Shown piece after piece: positions 8,503-17,476 of a stretch of DNA of 64,000 nt (its first letter is position 1; the number at the start of each line of letters is the position of its first letter). Origin of the DNA: Halogeometricum rufum (GTDB taxonomy: Archaea > Halobacteriota > Halobacteria > Halobacteriales > Haloferacaceae). Under the pieces are notes generated by a model. That model was not told where the DNA came from. It made no database searches and saw only the letters and a list, made by a program, of their open reading frames with translations. A program made the position numbers and the translations under genes. The stretch lies in the NCBI RefSeq assembly GCF_900112175.1, contig NZ_FOYT01000001.1, positions 1,674,001 to 1,738,000 on the forward strand, written 5' to 3'.

Positions 8503-10182
8503 TCAGGCCGACGGGCGGTACTCGCCGAACTCGTCGCGGAGCGCGTTCGAAATCTCCCCGACGGTGGCGTAGGCCTTCACGGCGTCGACGATGGGCGGGA
8601 CGAGGTTCGCGTCGCCCGCGGCGGCGTCTCGCAGGGCGGCGAGTGCCGCCTCGACCTCCTCGTCGTCGCGTTCGTCCTTCACCTCCTGCAGTCGCTCTTT
8701 CTGGCGTTCCTCGTCCTCCTCGTCGACGTCTTCGAGGTCCGTCTCGGGTTCCTCGTCGTCAACCTGATACTCGTTGACGCCGACGATGATTCGCTCGCCC
8801 TCCTCTATCTCGCGCTGCCGTTCGTAGGCGACGTCCTGAATCTGCCGCTGGACCCACTGGGACTTGACCGCTTCGAGCATCCCGCCGCGGCGGTCCACCT
8901 CGTCCAGAATCTCGAACGCCTCCGCCTCCAACTCGTCGGTCAGCGACTCCACGTAGTAACTGCCGGCGAGGGGGTCGATGGTGTCGGCGGCCCCGGACTC
9001 GTGGGCGAGAATCTGCTGGGTGCGCAGGGCGGTGCGGACGGACTTCTCGGTGGGCAGCGACAGCGCCTCGTCCTTCCCGTTCGTATGGAGGCTCTGCGTC
9101 CCGCCGAGGACGGCGGCCAGCGCCTGATAACCGACGCGGACGACGTTGTTCTCCACCTGCTGGGCCGTCAGCGTCGAACCGCCGGTCTGCGTGTGGAACT
9201 TCAACTGCTTGGACTTCGGGTTCTCCGCGCCGAAGCGGTCCTCCATTATCTTCGCCCACATCCGGCGGGCGGCGCGGAACTTCGCCACCTCTTCGAGGAC
9301 GTTGTTGTGCGCGTTGAAGAAGAACGACAGTTGCGGCGCGAACTCGTCCACGTCGAGGCCGGCGTCGAGGGCCGCCTGCACGTACTCGATGCCGTCGCCG
9401 AGCGTGAAGGCTATCTCCTGGGCCGCGGTCGAACCGGCCTCCCGGATGTGGTAGCCCGAGATGGAGATAGTGTTGAAGTTCGGCGTCTCCGCGGCGCAGA
9501 ACTCGAAGATGTCCGTGATGAGGCGCATCGACGCCTCGGGCGGGTAGATGTAGAGGTTGCGAGCGATGTACTCCTTCAGGATGTCGTTCTGGATGGTGCC
9601 GCGGAGTTCCTCGCGCGGGACGCCCTGCCGGTCGCCGATGGCGATGTACATCGCGAGGAGGACGGCCGCGGGCGCGTTGATGGTCATCGAGGTGGACACC
9701 TCGTCCAGCGGGATGCCGTCGAAGACGACTTCCATGTCGCGCAGGCTGTCGATGGCGACGCCCGCCTTCCCGACTTCGCCGGCGGCCATCGCGGCGTCCG
9801 AGTCGTACCCCTTCTGCGTGGGCAGGTCGAACGCCATCGACAGCCCCGAGGAGCCCTCGTCGATGAGGTACTCGAACCGCTCGTTCGTCTCCGTGGCGGT
9901 GCCCATGCCCGCGTACTGCCGCATCGTCCACAGGCGGCCGCGGTGCATCGTCGGGTAGACGCCGCGCGTGTACGGTTCCTCGCCGGGGAACCCGGCGTCC
10001 GCGCGGTAGTCGTGGTCGTCGATGTCGGCGGGCGTGTAGAGTCGCTGCACCTCCTGGCCCTCCGTGTCGGTCGTGAACTCCTCCTCGCGCTCCCCGAATC
10101 GCTCCAGCGTCGGCGAGAGCGTCTCCTCCTCCCACTCCGCCTTCGCCTCGCGGATACGGTCCAGCTCGTCGGGGTCGAACAT
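8503..10182 (-). CDS. mutA: Methylmalonyl-CoA mutase, large (catalytic) subunit
   Basis: A 559-residue TIM-barrel subunit of the B12-dependent mutase converting methylmalonyl-CoA to succinyl-CoA, in the propionate pathway. The N-terminus includes [21 protein letters not shown] (CoA/substrate contact) and [11 protein letters not shown]; further on come [29 protein letters not shown] and [29 protein letters not shown]. The B12-binding domain (DxHxxG) is absent, as expected for archaeal enzymes where it is a separate small subunit; that subunit is not in this window. An acidic insert of about 50 residues precedes the C-terminus. TTAAC on the plus strand at about 10209 sits 27 bp before the ATG, so a leaderless message is likely. 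Works with the nearby epimerase. Confidence 0.95.
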   Translation of the reverse strand: MFDPDELDRIREAKAEWEEETLSPTLERFGEREEEFTTDTEGQEVQRLYTPADIDDHDYRADAGFPGEEPYTRGVYPTMHRGRLWTMRQYAGMGTATETNERFEYLIDEGSSGLSMAFDLPTQKGYDSDAAMAAGEVGKAGVAIDSLRDMEVVFDGIPLDEVSTSMTINAPAAVLLAMYIAIGDRQGVPREELRGTIQNDILKEYIARNLYIYPPEASMRLITDIFEFCAAETPNFNTISISGYHIREAGSTAAQEIAFTLGDGIEYVQAALDAGLDVDEFAPQLSFFFNAHNNVLEEVAKFRAARRMWAKIMEDRFGAENPKSKQLKFHTQTGGSTLTAQQVENNVVRVGYQALAAVLGGTQSLHTNGKDEALSLPTEKSVRTALRTQQILAHESGAADTIDPLAGSYYVESLTDELEAEAFEILDEVDRRGGMLEAVKSQWVQRQIQDVAYERQREIEEGERIIVGVNEYQVDDEEPETDLEDVDEEDEERQKERLQEVKDERDDEEVEAALAALRDAAAGDANLVPPIVDAVKAYATVGEISNALRDEFGEYRPSA

Positions 10183-10280
10183 GGTCGAAGATGACGGAGG
10201 GCGGCGACTTAACAGCGTGGATTGAGGGGACGGGGCCGCCGCGGGGGTACGCTGACGTGCCCGCGTCCCGAACGACCCCC

Positions 10281-10934
10281 ATGGACACGGACGACCTGCG
10301 CCGGTATCTGTCCGGACTGGCGCCCGACCACGACGACGTACAGGCGGAGATGGCCGACTACGCCGACCGCGAGGGGTTCCCCATCGTCGGTCCGGCGGCG
10401 GGCGGGACCCTCCGCGTCCTCGCCCGCCTCGTCGACGCCGAGTCCGTCTTCGAGTTCGGGTCCGGCTTCGGCTACTCCGCGTCGTGGTGGGCGCGGGGGA
10501 TGCGCGCCGGGCGCGTCGTCCTGACGGAGATAGACCCCGAGGAACTGGACATGGGCCGCGAGTGGCTCCCCGCGGGCGACTACGCCCCGTCGTTCGACTA
10601 CCGCGAGGGCGACGCGCTCTCCGTCGTCGAGGAGTACGACGGCCCGTTCGACTGCGTCCTCGTGGACCACCAGAAGGAGCGCTACGCGGACGGCTTCCAC
10701 GCGGTCCGCGAGAAGGTCGCCCCCGGCGGCGTCGTCGTCGCCGACAACGTCGTCCGCGGGCCGGCGGACTTCGACACCCTCGTCGCCTACGCCGAGGGCG
10801 AACCTGTGCCGGACGACGCCTCGGCGCAGACGCGCGGCATCGCCGCGTACCTCGACGCCGTGCGCGCGGCGCCGGACTTCGAGACGACGATACTCCCCGT
10901 CGGCAGCGGACTGGCGGTCAGCACGCGGGTGTGA
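10281..10934 (+). CDS. Class I SAM-dependent O-methyltransferase
   Basis: A 217-residue soluble methyltransferase of the catechol-O-methyltransferase-like family. The SAM-binding motif I is [18 protein letters not shown] (about residue 56), followed by [29 protein letters not shown] is the post-motif that usually holds the metal-binding Asp, and [14 protein letters not shown] carries Asp-Asn typical of the metal site. The start [10 protein letters not shown] at 10281 fits the family; an in-frame ATG 90 bp upstream gives an unlikely extension. The gene is divergent from mutA. The methyl acceptor cannot be inferred. Confidence 0.85.
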   Translation: MDTDDLRRYLSGLAPDHDDVQAEMADYADREGFPIVGPAAGGTLRVLARLVDAESVFEFGSGFGYSASWWARGMRAGRVVLTEIDPEELDMGREWLPAGDYAPSFDYREGDALSVVEEYDGPFDCVLVDHQKERYADGFHAVREKVAPGGVVVADNVVRGPADFDTLVAYAEGEPVPDDASAQTRGIAAYLDAVRAAPDFETTILPVGSGLAVSTRV

Positions 10935-10992
10935 TCCGACGGCTCGCGCGCCGTCCGGCGAGTCGGCCGGCCGGAGGCGGAGCCGACACCGG

Positions 10993-11823
10993 TCACGGGG
11001 TCTCTGCCCCCTCGTTCCAGTCCAGCAGGCCGTCGCCCGCGACCCTGAGCAGGGTCGACGAGAGGTAGCCGAGGACGCCGATGGAGATCATGCCGACGAT
11101 GATGGTGGCGAAGTTCCCGGCGGTGTACGCCGCCCAGGTGAGGAAGCCGAGACCGGCGCCGGCGATCATCTCCGCGGCGACGAGGTTGACCCAGGCCAGT
11201 CCGATTCCGACGACCATCCCGGTGTAGACGTCCGGAAGCGCCGCGGGGAGGACCACGTGTCGGAACACCTGCCAATCGTCGGCGCCGAGGCTCTCTGCGG
11301 CCCGGGAGTAGTCGACGTCGACGCCCTTCACGCCGTCGATGGTGTTGAGCAGAACGGGGAAAAACGCCCCGAGGCCGGTGATGAACAGGACGTTCGCCTT
11401 CACCTTCCAGGATACGACGACGAGCGACACCTGAAGCGCCGGGAACAGCAGAATCGTCAGCGGCAGCCACGCGATGGGCGGGATGGGGCGAATCAGCTCC
11501 AGCGACGGGAAGGTCAGATCTGCGAACACCGCGCTCCGACCGATGAGCAGTCCGAGCGGCACGGCGAACAGCGTCGCGAGGAGGAACGCCGCGACGACCC
11601 GCCCCGTGCTCAGGAACACCGCGTTCCAGTACGCTCCCGTGGTCAGCAGGTCCGCGAACGTCACTGCGACGGTCTGGGGAGAGGGTAACACGGACAGTAC
11701 CCCGCTCAGCGTCAGCAGTTCCCAGACGACGAGCACCGCCACGACCGACACGGCGTTCTTCGCCCGCTTGACGGGGAACCCGTCGACGACGAGACCGCCG
11801 GACTCGTTGGATTCGGTCGCCAC
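10993..11823 (-). CDS. ABC transporter permease A, nitrate/sulfonate/taurine type
   Basis: Inner-membrane permease of 276 residues (SsuC/TauC/NrtB family). About six helices; a conserved cytosolic stretch ELIRPIPPIAWLP near residue 108 and the EAA loop YSRAAESLGADDWQVFRHV (about residues 170-190), where the ATPase docks. GTG start at 11821-11823. It is the last gene of a four-gene minus-strand operon (substrate-binding protein, permease B, ATPase, permease A), 6 bp after the ATPase stop. It differs clearly from permease B, so the transporter may use a heterodimeric channel. Its DNA is rich in GATC, unlike the rest of the window. Confidence 0.92.
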   Translation of the reverse strand: MATESNESGGLVVDGFPVKRAKNAVSVVAVLVVWELLTLSGVLSVLPSPQTVAVTFADLLTTGAYWNAVFLSTGRVVAAFLLATLFAVPLGLLIGRSAVFADLTFPSLELIRPIPPIAWLPLTILLFPALQVSLVVVSWKVKANVLFITGLGAFFPVLLNTIDGVKGVDVDYSRAAESLGADDWQVFRHVVLPAALPDVYTGMVVGIGLAWVNLVAAEMIAGAGLGFLTWAAYTAGNFATIIVGMISIGVLGYLSSTLLRVAGDGLLDWNEGAETP

Positions 11824-11829
11824 CGGCGA

Positions 11830-12723
11830 TCACTTCCCCTGGTCGGCCTGTTCCATCGCACGCTCGGCCTCCTCGTGGATCAGTTCGAGCGCGCGGTCCT
11901 TGTATCGGGTGAACCGGTCGGTGGTCAGCACCTCGAAGTCCCGCGGTCGGTCGAGTTCGACGTCGATGACCCCCTTCACCTGTCCCGGTCGGGCCGTCAT
12001 CACGACGACCCGGTCGGCGAGGAAGATGGCCTCCTCGACGTCGTGGGTGATGAACATGACCGTCCGGTTCTCGTCGTCCCAGATCTCCAACAGCATCTCC
12101 TGCATCAGCTCTTTCGTCATCGCGTCGAGCCCGCTGAACGGCTCGTCCATCAGCATGATCTCCGGGTCGTTCGCCAGCAGTCGAGACAGCTCCGCGCGCT
12201 GCTGCATCCCGCCGGAGAGCTCGTTCGGATAGGCGTCCTCGAACTGCTCGAGTCCGGTCTTGTCGAGCAGTTCCTCGACCCTGTCCTGATCCACCTCGGA
12301 GTCGTCGCGAACCGTCGGGCCGAACCGGACGTTCTCGCCGATGGTCTTCCAGGGGAACAGCCGGTTCTCTTGGAACACGACGCCGCGGCTCGGGTCCGGC
12401 TCCGAAACGTCCGCTCCGTCGACGACGACGGAGCCGCTGGTCGGTTCCAGGTACCCCGCGATACACTCGAGCAGGGTGCTCTTCCCGCACCCGGACGGGC
12501 CGAGGACGGTGACGAACTCGTTGTCCCCGATGTGGAGGTCCATGTCCTGCACCGCGGTGACGTTCGCGCCGTCCGGATCGTACACCTTGGTGAGGTTCTC
12601 TACTTGGACGAGTCCCTCTCCGGGGGTCCGGTCCGCGCCGCTCACGTCTACGTCGCCCCCGTGGGCCTCGGATTCAGTCGTCTCTCGGTTCGGCTCGGTC
12701 GAATCGTTCGTCGTTTCACTCAT
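11830..12723 (-). CDS. ABC transporter ATP-binding protein, nitrate/sulfonate/taurine type
   Basis: ATPase subunit of 297 residues. After an acidic N-terminal stretch of about 40 residues come the Walker A loop LGPSGCGKST (near residue 80), the Q-loop region GVVFQENRLFPWKT, the signature LSGGMQQRAELSRLLA, Walker B IMLMDEPFSGLD and the switch His in VMFITHDVEEAIFLADR. The ENRLFPW wording and EAIFLADR are typical of the TauB/SsuB/NrtD group. The start MSETTNDST (ATG 12721-12723) is 14 bp after the permease B stop; the same frame is open further upstream inside permease B, which is not real. Energises the two adjacent permeases. Confidence 0.94.
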   Translation of the reverse strand: MSETTNDSTEPNRETTESEAHGGDVDVSGADRTPGEGLVQVENLTKVYDPDGANVTAVQDMDLHIGDNEFVTVLGPSGCGKSTLLECIAGYLEPTSGSVVVDGADVSEPDPSRGVVFQENRLFPWKTIGENVRFGPTVRDDSEVDQDRVEELLDKTGLEQFEDAYPNELSGGMQQRAELSRLLANDPEIMLMDEPFSGLDAMTKELMQEMLLEIWDDENRTVMFITHDVEEAIFLADRVVVMTARPGQVKGVIDVELDRPRDFEVLTTDRFTRYKDRALELIHEEAERAMEQADQGK

Positions 12724-12737
12724 CGTAGATCTCCGAA

Positions 12738-13652
12738 TCAGCGGTTGGTTTCGATGTTGCCCCACGGCGTGAGGTGATTCGCGGCCTGGACGACCAGCCA
12801 CGACGACGCGTACCCGAGCGCGCCGATCGTGATCATTCCGACGAGGATAACGTCGGTCGCGAGCAGCCGGTAGGCCTGATAGGTGACGTAGCCGATGCCG
12901 TAGTTGCCGGCGACGATCTCGGCGGCGACGACCGTGATCCACCCCAGTCCGATCCCCAGCGAGATGCCCGTGAGGATGGCCGGTAGCGTCGCCGGGAGGA
13001 TAACGTGCCTGAACACGTCGGTCCGGTCGGCCCCGAGACTCTCCGCCGCCCGGGAGTACTCCTCCTCGACGTTCCGGACTCCCTCTATCGTGTTCACCAG
13101 GATGGGGAAGAACGCCCCGACGAACACGACGAACAGCACCGCGAGGTTGACCGACAGCGCGGTCACCGAGAGCGTCGGGAAGACGAGGATGGCGATGGGA
13201 ACCCACGCGACCGGCGGGATCGGTCGGAACAGTTCGACCGCCGGGTAGACGTAGTCCTCCCACTGCTGGCTGGTTCCGATGAGCAGTCCCAGTGTGACGG
13301 CGAGGACGGTCGCGATTCCCACGCCCGCGGCGACCCGCCAGGTCGAGTACAGGATGTGGATGTATATCGTCTGGCCGCCAGCGGTCATCGGCTCGCCCGC
13401 GAGGTAGTTCAGGAGCGCTCCACCGGTCGCGACCGGTCCCGAGATGAGACCGAAGTTCAGCCCGATTACGGAGACGCTGTAGTTGACCAGCAGCCACCAG
13501 AGGCCGACGAACGCCGAGACGGAGAGGAGACGGAGCGCGAGTCTCCCGAGCGGGACCGACCCCGTCACGGGGAGGTCGACCTCGGTGTCGAACGCGCTCA
13601 GAGCGGAGTTAGCGCCCACGTCGACACCCCCCGGCTCTGTAGCTCGGCTCAC
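12738..13652 (-). CDS. ABC transporter permease B, nitrate/sulfonate/taurine type
   Basis: A 304-residue permease of the same family as permease A, with an N-terminal extension of about 30 residues before the first helix and an extra hydrophilic loop (LLNYLAGEPMTAGGQ) between early helices. Diagnostic stretches are ELFRPIPPVAWVP and the EAA loop YSRAAESLGADRTDVFRHV. GTG start at 13650-13652, 62 bp after the substrate-binding protein gene; no separate promoter is evident. Having two paralogous permeases around one ATPase is unusual for TauABC/SsuABC systems, where one permease homodimer is normal. Confidence 0.92.
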   Translation of the reverse strand: MSRATEPGGVDVGANSALSAFDTEVDLPVTGSVPLGRLALRLLSVSAFVGLWWLLVNYSVSVIGLNFGLISGPVATGGALLNYLAGEPMTAGGQTIYIHILYSTWRVAAGVGIATVLAVTLGLLIGTSQQWEDYVYPAVELFRPIPPVAWVPIAILVFPTLSVTALSVNLAVLFVVFVGAFFPILVNTIEGVRNVEEEYSRAAESLGADRTDVFRHVILPATLPAILTGISLGIGLGWITVVAAEIVAGNYGIGYVTYQAYRLLATDVILVGMITIGALGYASSWLVVQAANHLTPWGNIETNR

Positions 13653-13714
13653 GGCCGGTCGACCGTCCCTCCGTCACGGCGACGGACGTCGGCCGCGGCA
13701 CCGGTCGCGGGCGC

Positions 13715-14854
13715 TCAGTTCGCTGCACGGTGCACCTCCCAGTCGACCTCCCCTCGAAGCTCCTCGATGGCGCTCTGCATCGGTTCCGGCTTGAACCGGT
13801 CGTCGCCCGGGATGCTCTCGATGATTCCCTGTTGCTTCAGGAACGAGGGCGCACGCTGTTTCATCAGCCGCTTGGCCGGCTTCGCGGACGTGTAGTCGGT
13901 CGCGAACAGCAACCGCTCGACGTCCCGCGCTGCGATGTTCTCGTAGAGGACCCCGCGGAGCACCGATCGGTCGTAGCCCTCCAGTTCGCTCTCCTGAGAG
14001 ACGAGGTCGAGCGTGCGTTCGGGCTCCTCGGCCATGATCTTCTTCGCTTCGAGTTCGGCCTTCATCCACTGGCGCGCCGCGTCGGGGTGGTTCTCGATGA
14101 GGGAGTCCGGCATGATGATGCCGGCGGCGTCGTAGGTGTCGTACGACGCGCCGGTGACCAGATACCGGCCTGCGTCGATCTGCTTTACCGTCTTGTACAT
14201 CACCGGCTCCCATCCGAAGCCGGCCGTGAGGCCGCCTCCGCGGATGCCGGTCTGAATGGTGTTTATCCCTTGGTCTTTGATCTGGATGTCGATACCCTCC
14301 TTCTCGGCCAGTCGGAGGACGAACCGGTGGGTGCAGGCGCCGGTCGTCAGACCCAGCGTCGCGCCGGCCAAGTCGCTCACTCCCTCCACGCCCGACGCGT
14401 TCGGGACGATGCCGAGGTTACACTGTTGGCCCTGCGAGTAGCCGGCGATGCCCGTACAGCTGATGTCCGTCTCGTCGTTGGCGATGGCCGTGATCGTCGG
14501 CATGTCGCCGGTGTACCCGACCTGCGCCTTCCCGGCGATCATTCGGTTACCGACGACGGCTCCCTGCAGCGCGACCTGCCAGTTGCCGACCGAGTAGCCG
14601 TCCGGGAGGTACTTCTCGGCTAGGCCGGCGTGCTTGATGACGAGCGCCGACCACGACTCGGTGTAGTACGGCTGGTAGCCGACGGTGAGGCTCGCGCCGT
14701 CGCCGTCGGTTCCCGCGCTTCCGGTGCTGACACAACCCGCGGCCAGTCCGGCTCCGAGGGTTGCGCCGGTGGCCAGAACGCTTCGGCGAGTGGTCGATAC
14801 GCCTCGTGCGTCCGTCTCGTCTTCCGCCCGAGATGATTGATGAACAGTTGACAT
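13715..14854 (-). CDS. Lipoprotein substrate-binding protein, NMT1/SsuA/TauA type
   Basis: First gene of the ABC operon: a 379-residue solute-binding protein. The N-terminus has a twin-arginine signal TTRRSVLATGATLGAGL ending in a lipobox GLAAGC (Cys near residue 41), so it is exported folded and lipid-anchored outside the membrane. The mature part begins with a Ser/Gly/Asp linker, then VGYQPYYTESWSALV and the NMT1-like fold (GIAGYSQGQQCNLGIV, GLTTGACTHRFVLRLAEKEGI). It probably binds a sulfonate, nitrate-like or thiamine-precursor-like small molecule; the divergent TauE/SafE gene favours organosulfonate. A TATA-like GTATTTG (about 14886-14892, minus) precedes the ATG. Confidence 0.9.
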   Translation of the reverse strand: MSTVHQSSRAEDETDARGVSTTRRSVLATGATLGAGLAAGCVSTGSAGTDGDGASLTVGYQPYYTESWSALVIKHAGLAEKYLPDGYSVGNWQVALQGAVVGNRMIAGKAQVGYTGDMPTITAIANDETDISCTGIAGYSQGQQCNLGIVPNASGVEGVSDLAGATLGLTTGACTHRFVLRLAEKEGIDIQIKDQGINTIQTGIRGGGLTAGFGWEPVMYKTVKQIDAGRYLVTGASYDTYDAAGIIMPDSLIENHPDAARQWMKAELEAKKIMAEEPERTLDLVSQESELEGYDRSVLRGVLYENIAARDVERLLFATDYTSAKPAKRLMKQRAPSFLKQQGIIESIPGDDRFKPEPMQSAIEELRGEVDWEVHRAAN

Positions 14855-15356
14855 ATGGTGAGTTAGTCTTCGTCCTCTCGCCAGTGCAAATACTCAGAAT
14901 CGAGAGGGGAACGGAATCGTTCGAGGGGTCCGTTTCGAGGCCCCATCGTGAAAAAATAACAGAAGACAGATGGAAAGAAGTGGCGGCAGGCGACGTTGGT
15001 TCCGAGCGCCTCGCCCTCAGGGGAGCGGTTTCCGAGCGCTCGCGCCCCGGAGGTCGGTCTCCTCGACTCCAGCGCGGTCGACGGCGGGCGAACACTCTTT
15101 TCCGCCGGCCGAGGCAAGGGAAACCAGACCCGACGGGCGGAGGCCGGCCACTTCGCTCTCGGCCGCTCTCCGCCCTTCGGCGACCGGCTTTCCCCCCCCC
15201 CCCTTCGGCGACCGACTCCCCGCCCGAGCGCGATTCTCCGCGGGGGCTGCCGCGGCCGAGTGGCGGAGAGCACCCAATGAATCGAGACTCGACGCACCAC
15301 CACGACCCGGACGGATCGCTCTCGGAAACGACCGGCCGCCCGTCGCCCCCGGGCGC
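14855..15356. other. 502-bp divergent intergenic region
   Basis: Lies between the ABC operon (minus) and the TauE/SafE gene (plus). The first 110 bp are AT-rich for this genome, with GTGAAAAAATAACAGAAG at about 14949-14966, and hold the operon promoter. The rest is GC-rich. It contains a run of 12 C (15192-15203) and a 14-bp direct repeat CCCTTCGGCGACCG at 15173-15186 and 15201-15214. No convincing gene is seen in any frame. Confidence 0.5.
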
Positions 15357-16166
15357 GTGACCGTGCCGCCCGCGCCGCCGAGCGTCCCCCTCGCCGTCCT
15401 CGCCGCCCTCGTCGTCGTCGCGTTCGGCGCGGGCGTCGGCATCACGGCCGTCGGCCCCGGCGGCGTGTTCCTCACCGTCGCGCTGTACGCGTTCACGGCG
15501 GTTCCGACCGCGACGGTCGCCGGCACGGCGACGACGACGTTCGTGTTCACCGGTCTCCTCGGCACCGCCTCCTACGTGCGGTCGGGCGAACTCGCCGACC
15601 GCGGGCGACTTCGTCTCGCCGCCGCGTTGAGTCTCGGCGGCGTCGCCGGCGCGTTGCTGGGCGTCGAACTCAACGCCGTCGTCTCCGAACGCGCGTTCGG
15701 CGCGTTGCTCGGCGCCTTCCTCGTCGTCGCCGCCGCCCTCGTCTGGCGTCAGGCCGCCGAGCGGCGAGAGGCGGACGACGAGGATACCCAGCCGGCCTCG
15801 ACGGAGGGCCGAATCGGCGCGGTCGGGGGCGCGGCCGTCGGCCTCTTCGTCGGCACCGCCGGCGGACTGCTGGGCGTCGGCGGGCCGGTACTGGCCGTCC
15901 CCATCCTCGTCACCGGCGGCGTCCCGATGCTGGCCGCCGTCGCCGCCGCGCAGGTCCAGTCGGTGTTCGTCTCGGGGTTCGCGGCGACGGGCTACTTCGC
16001 CCGCGGGGCCGTCTCTCTCCCCCTCGCCGTCCTCGTCGGCGTGCCGGAACTGCTCGGCGTCCTCGTCGGCTGGCGCGTCGCCCACCGCGTCCCGTCGGCA
16101 CGCCTGAAGCGCGTCCTCGCGGCGGTTCTCGCGGTTCTCGGTCCGTACGTGGCGCTCACCGCCTGA
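15357..16166 (+). CDS. TauE/SafE family sulfite/organosulfonate permease
   Basis: Membrane protein of about 269 residues with eight predicted helices in two similar halves. The first half begins [23 protein letters not shown] and the second [25 protein letters not shown]; this GxGGG(x)xxxP repeat is the mark of the TauE/SafE (DUF81) family. A polar loop with [18 protein letters not shown] separates the halves. Members export sulfite or sulfoacetate or take up related anions. It is divergent from a sulfonate-type ABC importer, which suggests import of a sulfonate and disposal of sulfite. The GTG at 15357 is the best start just before helix one; GTG 15363 is an alternative. Confidence 0.85.
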   Translation: MTVPPAPPSVPLAVLAALVVVAFGAGVGITAVGPGGVFLTVALYAFTAVPTATVAGTATTTFVFTGLLGTASYVRSGELADRGRLRLAAALSLGGVAGALLGVELNAVVSERAFGALLGAFLVVAAALVWRQAAERREADDEDTQPASTEGRIGAVGGAAVGLFVGTAGGLLGVGGPVLAVPILVTGGVPMLAAVAAAQVQSVFVSGFAATGYFARGAVSLPLAVLVGVPELLGVLVGWRVAHRVPSARLKRVLAAVLAVLGPYVALTA

Positions 16167-16270
16167 CCGGGTGGGGGGCCCCGGGACGCTCGGCGGCGCT
16201 ATCCCGCGGGACGCGGCGCTCGCGGGGCGCTTCGCCACCCTTTTTGCCGCCGGGTCCCGTCCGTGCGAGT

Positions 16271-16678
16271 ATGTTTGGCGGAGGCGGCATGAACCCGCGG
16301 AAGATGAAGCAGATGATGAAACAGATGGGCATCGACGTGACGGAACTCGACGCCGAGGAGGTCGTCATCAAGACGGCCGACGAGGAACTCGTCTTCAGCG
16401 ACGCCCAGGTCACGCGCATGGACGCGCAGGGCCAGGAGACGTACCAGATAGTCGGCCAGCCCGAGACGCGCGAACGCGGAAGCGGCGACGCGGGCGGCGA
16501 GGACGCGCCCGCCGTCGAAGCCGCCGAGAGCGCGGAGAGCGCCGACGAGGACGAGGCGATTCCCGACTCCGACGTGGAACTCGTCGCACAGCGCGCCGGC
16601 GTCCCCAAGGGCGACGCGCGAGAGGCGCTGGAGGCCGAGAACGGCGACCTCGCGGCCGCCATCTCGCGCCTCGAATAA
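16271..16678 (+). CDS. nac: Nascent polypeptide-associated complex protein (archaeal NAC)
   Basis: A 135-residue homodimeric chaperone that contacts nascent chains at the ribosome exit. Start [20 protein letters not shown]; the NAC domain runs through [28 protein letters not shown]; a Glu/Ala/Gly-rich linker follows, and the C-terminal UBA domain is [20 protein letters not shown] to the end. Length and order match archaeal NAC. A T-rich patch (CTTTTTG, about 16240-16246) is 27 bp before the ATG. The stop codon is directly followed by the GTG of the tRNA methyltransferase gene, so the two form an operon. Confidence 0.95.
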   Translation: MFGGGGMNPRKMKQMMKQMGIDVTELDAEEVVIKTADEELVFSDAQVTRMDAQGQETYQIVGQPETRERGSGDAGGEDAPAVEAAESAESADEDEAIPDSDVELVAQRAGVPKGDAREALEAENGDLAAAISRLE

Positions 16679-17407
16679 GTGTACCTGCTCGTCCACGAGG
16701 ACCGCGAGTACCTGCGCGCGCCGGGTGACGAACTCCAGACCGACCTCGGCGTCCTCACCGTCCCCGAGGACGCCGAACCGGGCGACGTCGTCGAGACGCA
16801 TCTCGGCGAACCGTTCGTCGTTCGCCGCCTCCGCGGTCCCGACCTCTTCAACCACCTCGAACGCACGGGCGCGCCGATGATGCCCCGCGACATCGGTCTC
16901 ATCGTCGGGCACACCGGCGCGGCGGCGGGCGACCGAGTCCTCGACGCCGGCACCGGCACGGGCGTCCTCTCGGCGTACCTCGGCCGGATGCACGCCGAGG
17001 TGACGACGTACGAACTGGACCCCGACTTCGCCGACGTGGCCCGCGAGAACATGCGTCTGGCGGGCGTCGAGACGCACGTGGACGTTCGCACCGGCGACGT
17101 GACGGAGGAACTCGACTCGCTGGTCGACGAGGGGCCGTTCGACCTCCTGACGCTCGACACCGCCGACGCGGCCGAGGTGGTCGCCCGCGCCCCGGAACTG
17201 CTCCGGTCGGGCGGCTACGTCAGCGTCTACTCGCCGTTCGTCGAGAACAGTCGCGCGGCCGTCGAGGCGGCCCGCGAGGCGGGGCTGAACGACGTGGAGA
17301 CGTTCGAGACCATCCAGCGCCGGATGGACTTCGAAGAGCGCGGCTCCCGCCCCTCGACGGCGGGCGTCGGTCACACGGGCTACCTCGTCTTCGCGCGGTA
17401 CGAGTGA
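16679..17407 (+). CDS. trmI: tRNA (adenine-N1)-methyltransferase, TrmI family
   Basis: A 242-residue methyltransferase; archaeal TrmI methylates A57/A58 in the T-loop of tRNA. A small N-terminal beta domain (about residues 1-75) precedes the Rossmann fold with motif I GDRVLDAGTGTGVLSAYLG and the acidic residue in TTYELDPDFADVARENM; FDLLTLDTADAAEVV follows. The GTG start at 16679 immediately follows the NAC stop with no spacer, implying translational coupling. The NAC-TrmI pair is a common informational-gene neighbourhood in haloarchaea as far as I know. It is convergent with the next gene. Confidence 0.92.
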   Translation: MYLLVHEDREYLRAPGDELQTDLGVLTVPEDAEPGDVVETHLGEPFVVRRLRGPDLFNHLERTGAPMMPRDIGLIVGHTGAAAGDRVLDAGTGTGVLSAYLGRMHAEVTTYELDPDFADVARENMRLAGVETHVDVRTGDVTEELDSLVDEGPFDLLTLDTADAAEVVARAPELLRSGGYVSVYSPFVENSRAAVEAAREAGLNDVETFETIQRRMDFEERGSRPSTAGVGHTGYLVFARYE

Positions 17408-17476
17408 GGTCGGCGCGGGACCGGTCGCATCGGCCGCACCGACCGCGGGCCGGCCGTCCCCGTCGGACCGACGCCG

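Noticed and set aside
8759-10288. A second long minus-strand frame over the mutase gene
   Set aside because: Overlaps mutA in another frame, product is Arg/Gly/Pro-rich, and the real mutase frame has all family motifs.
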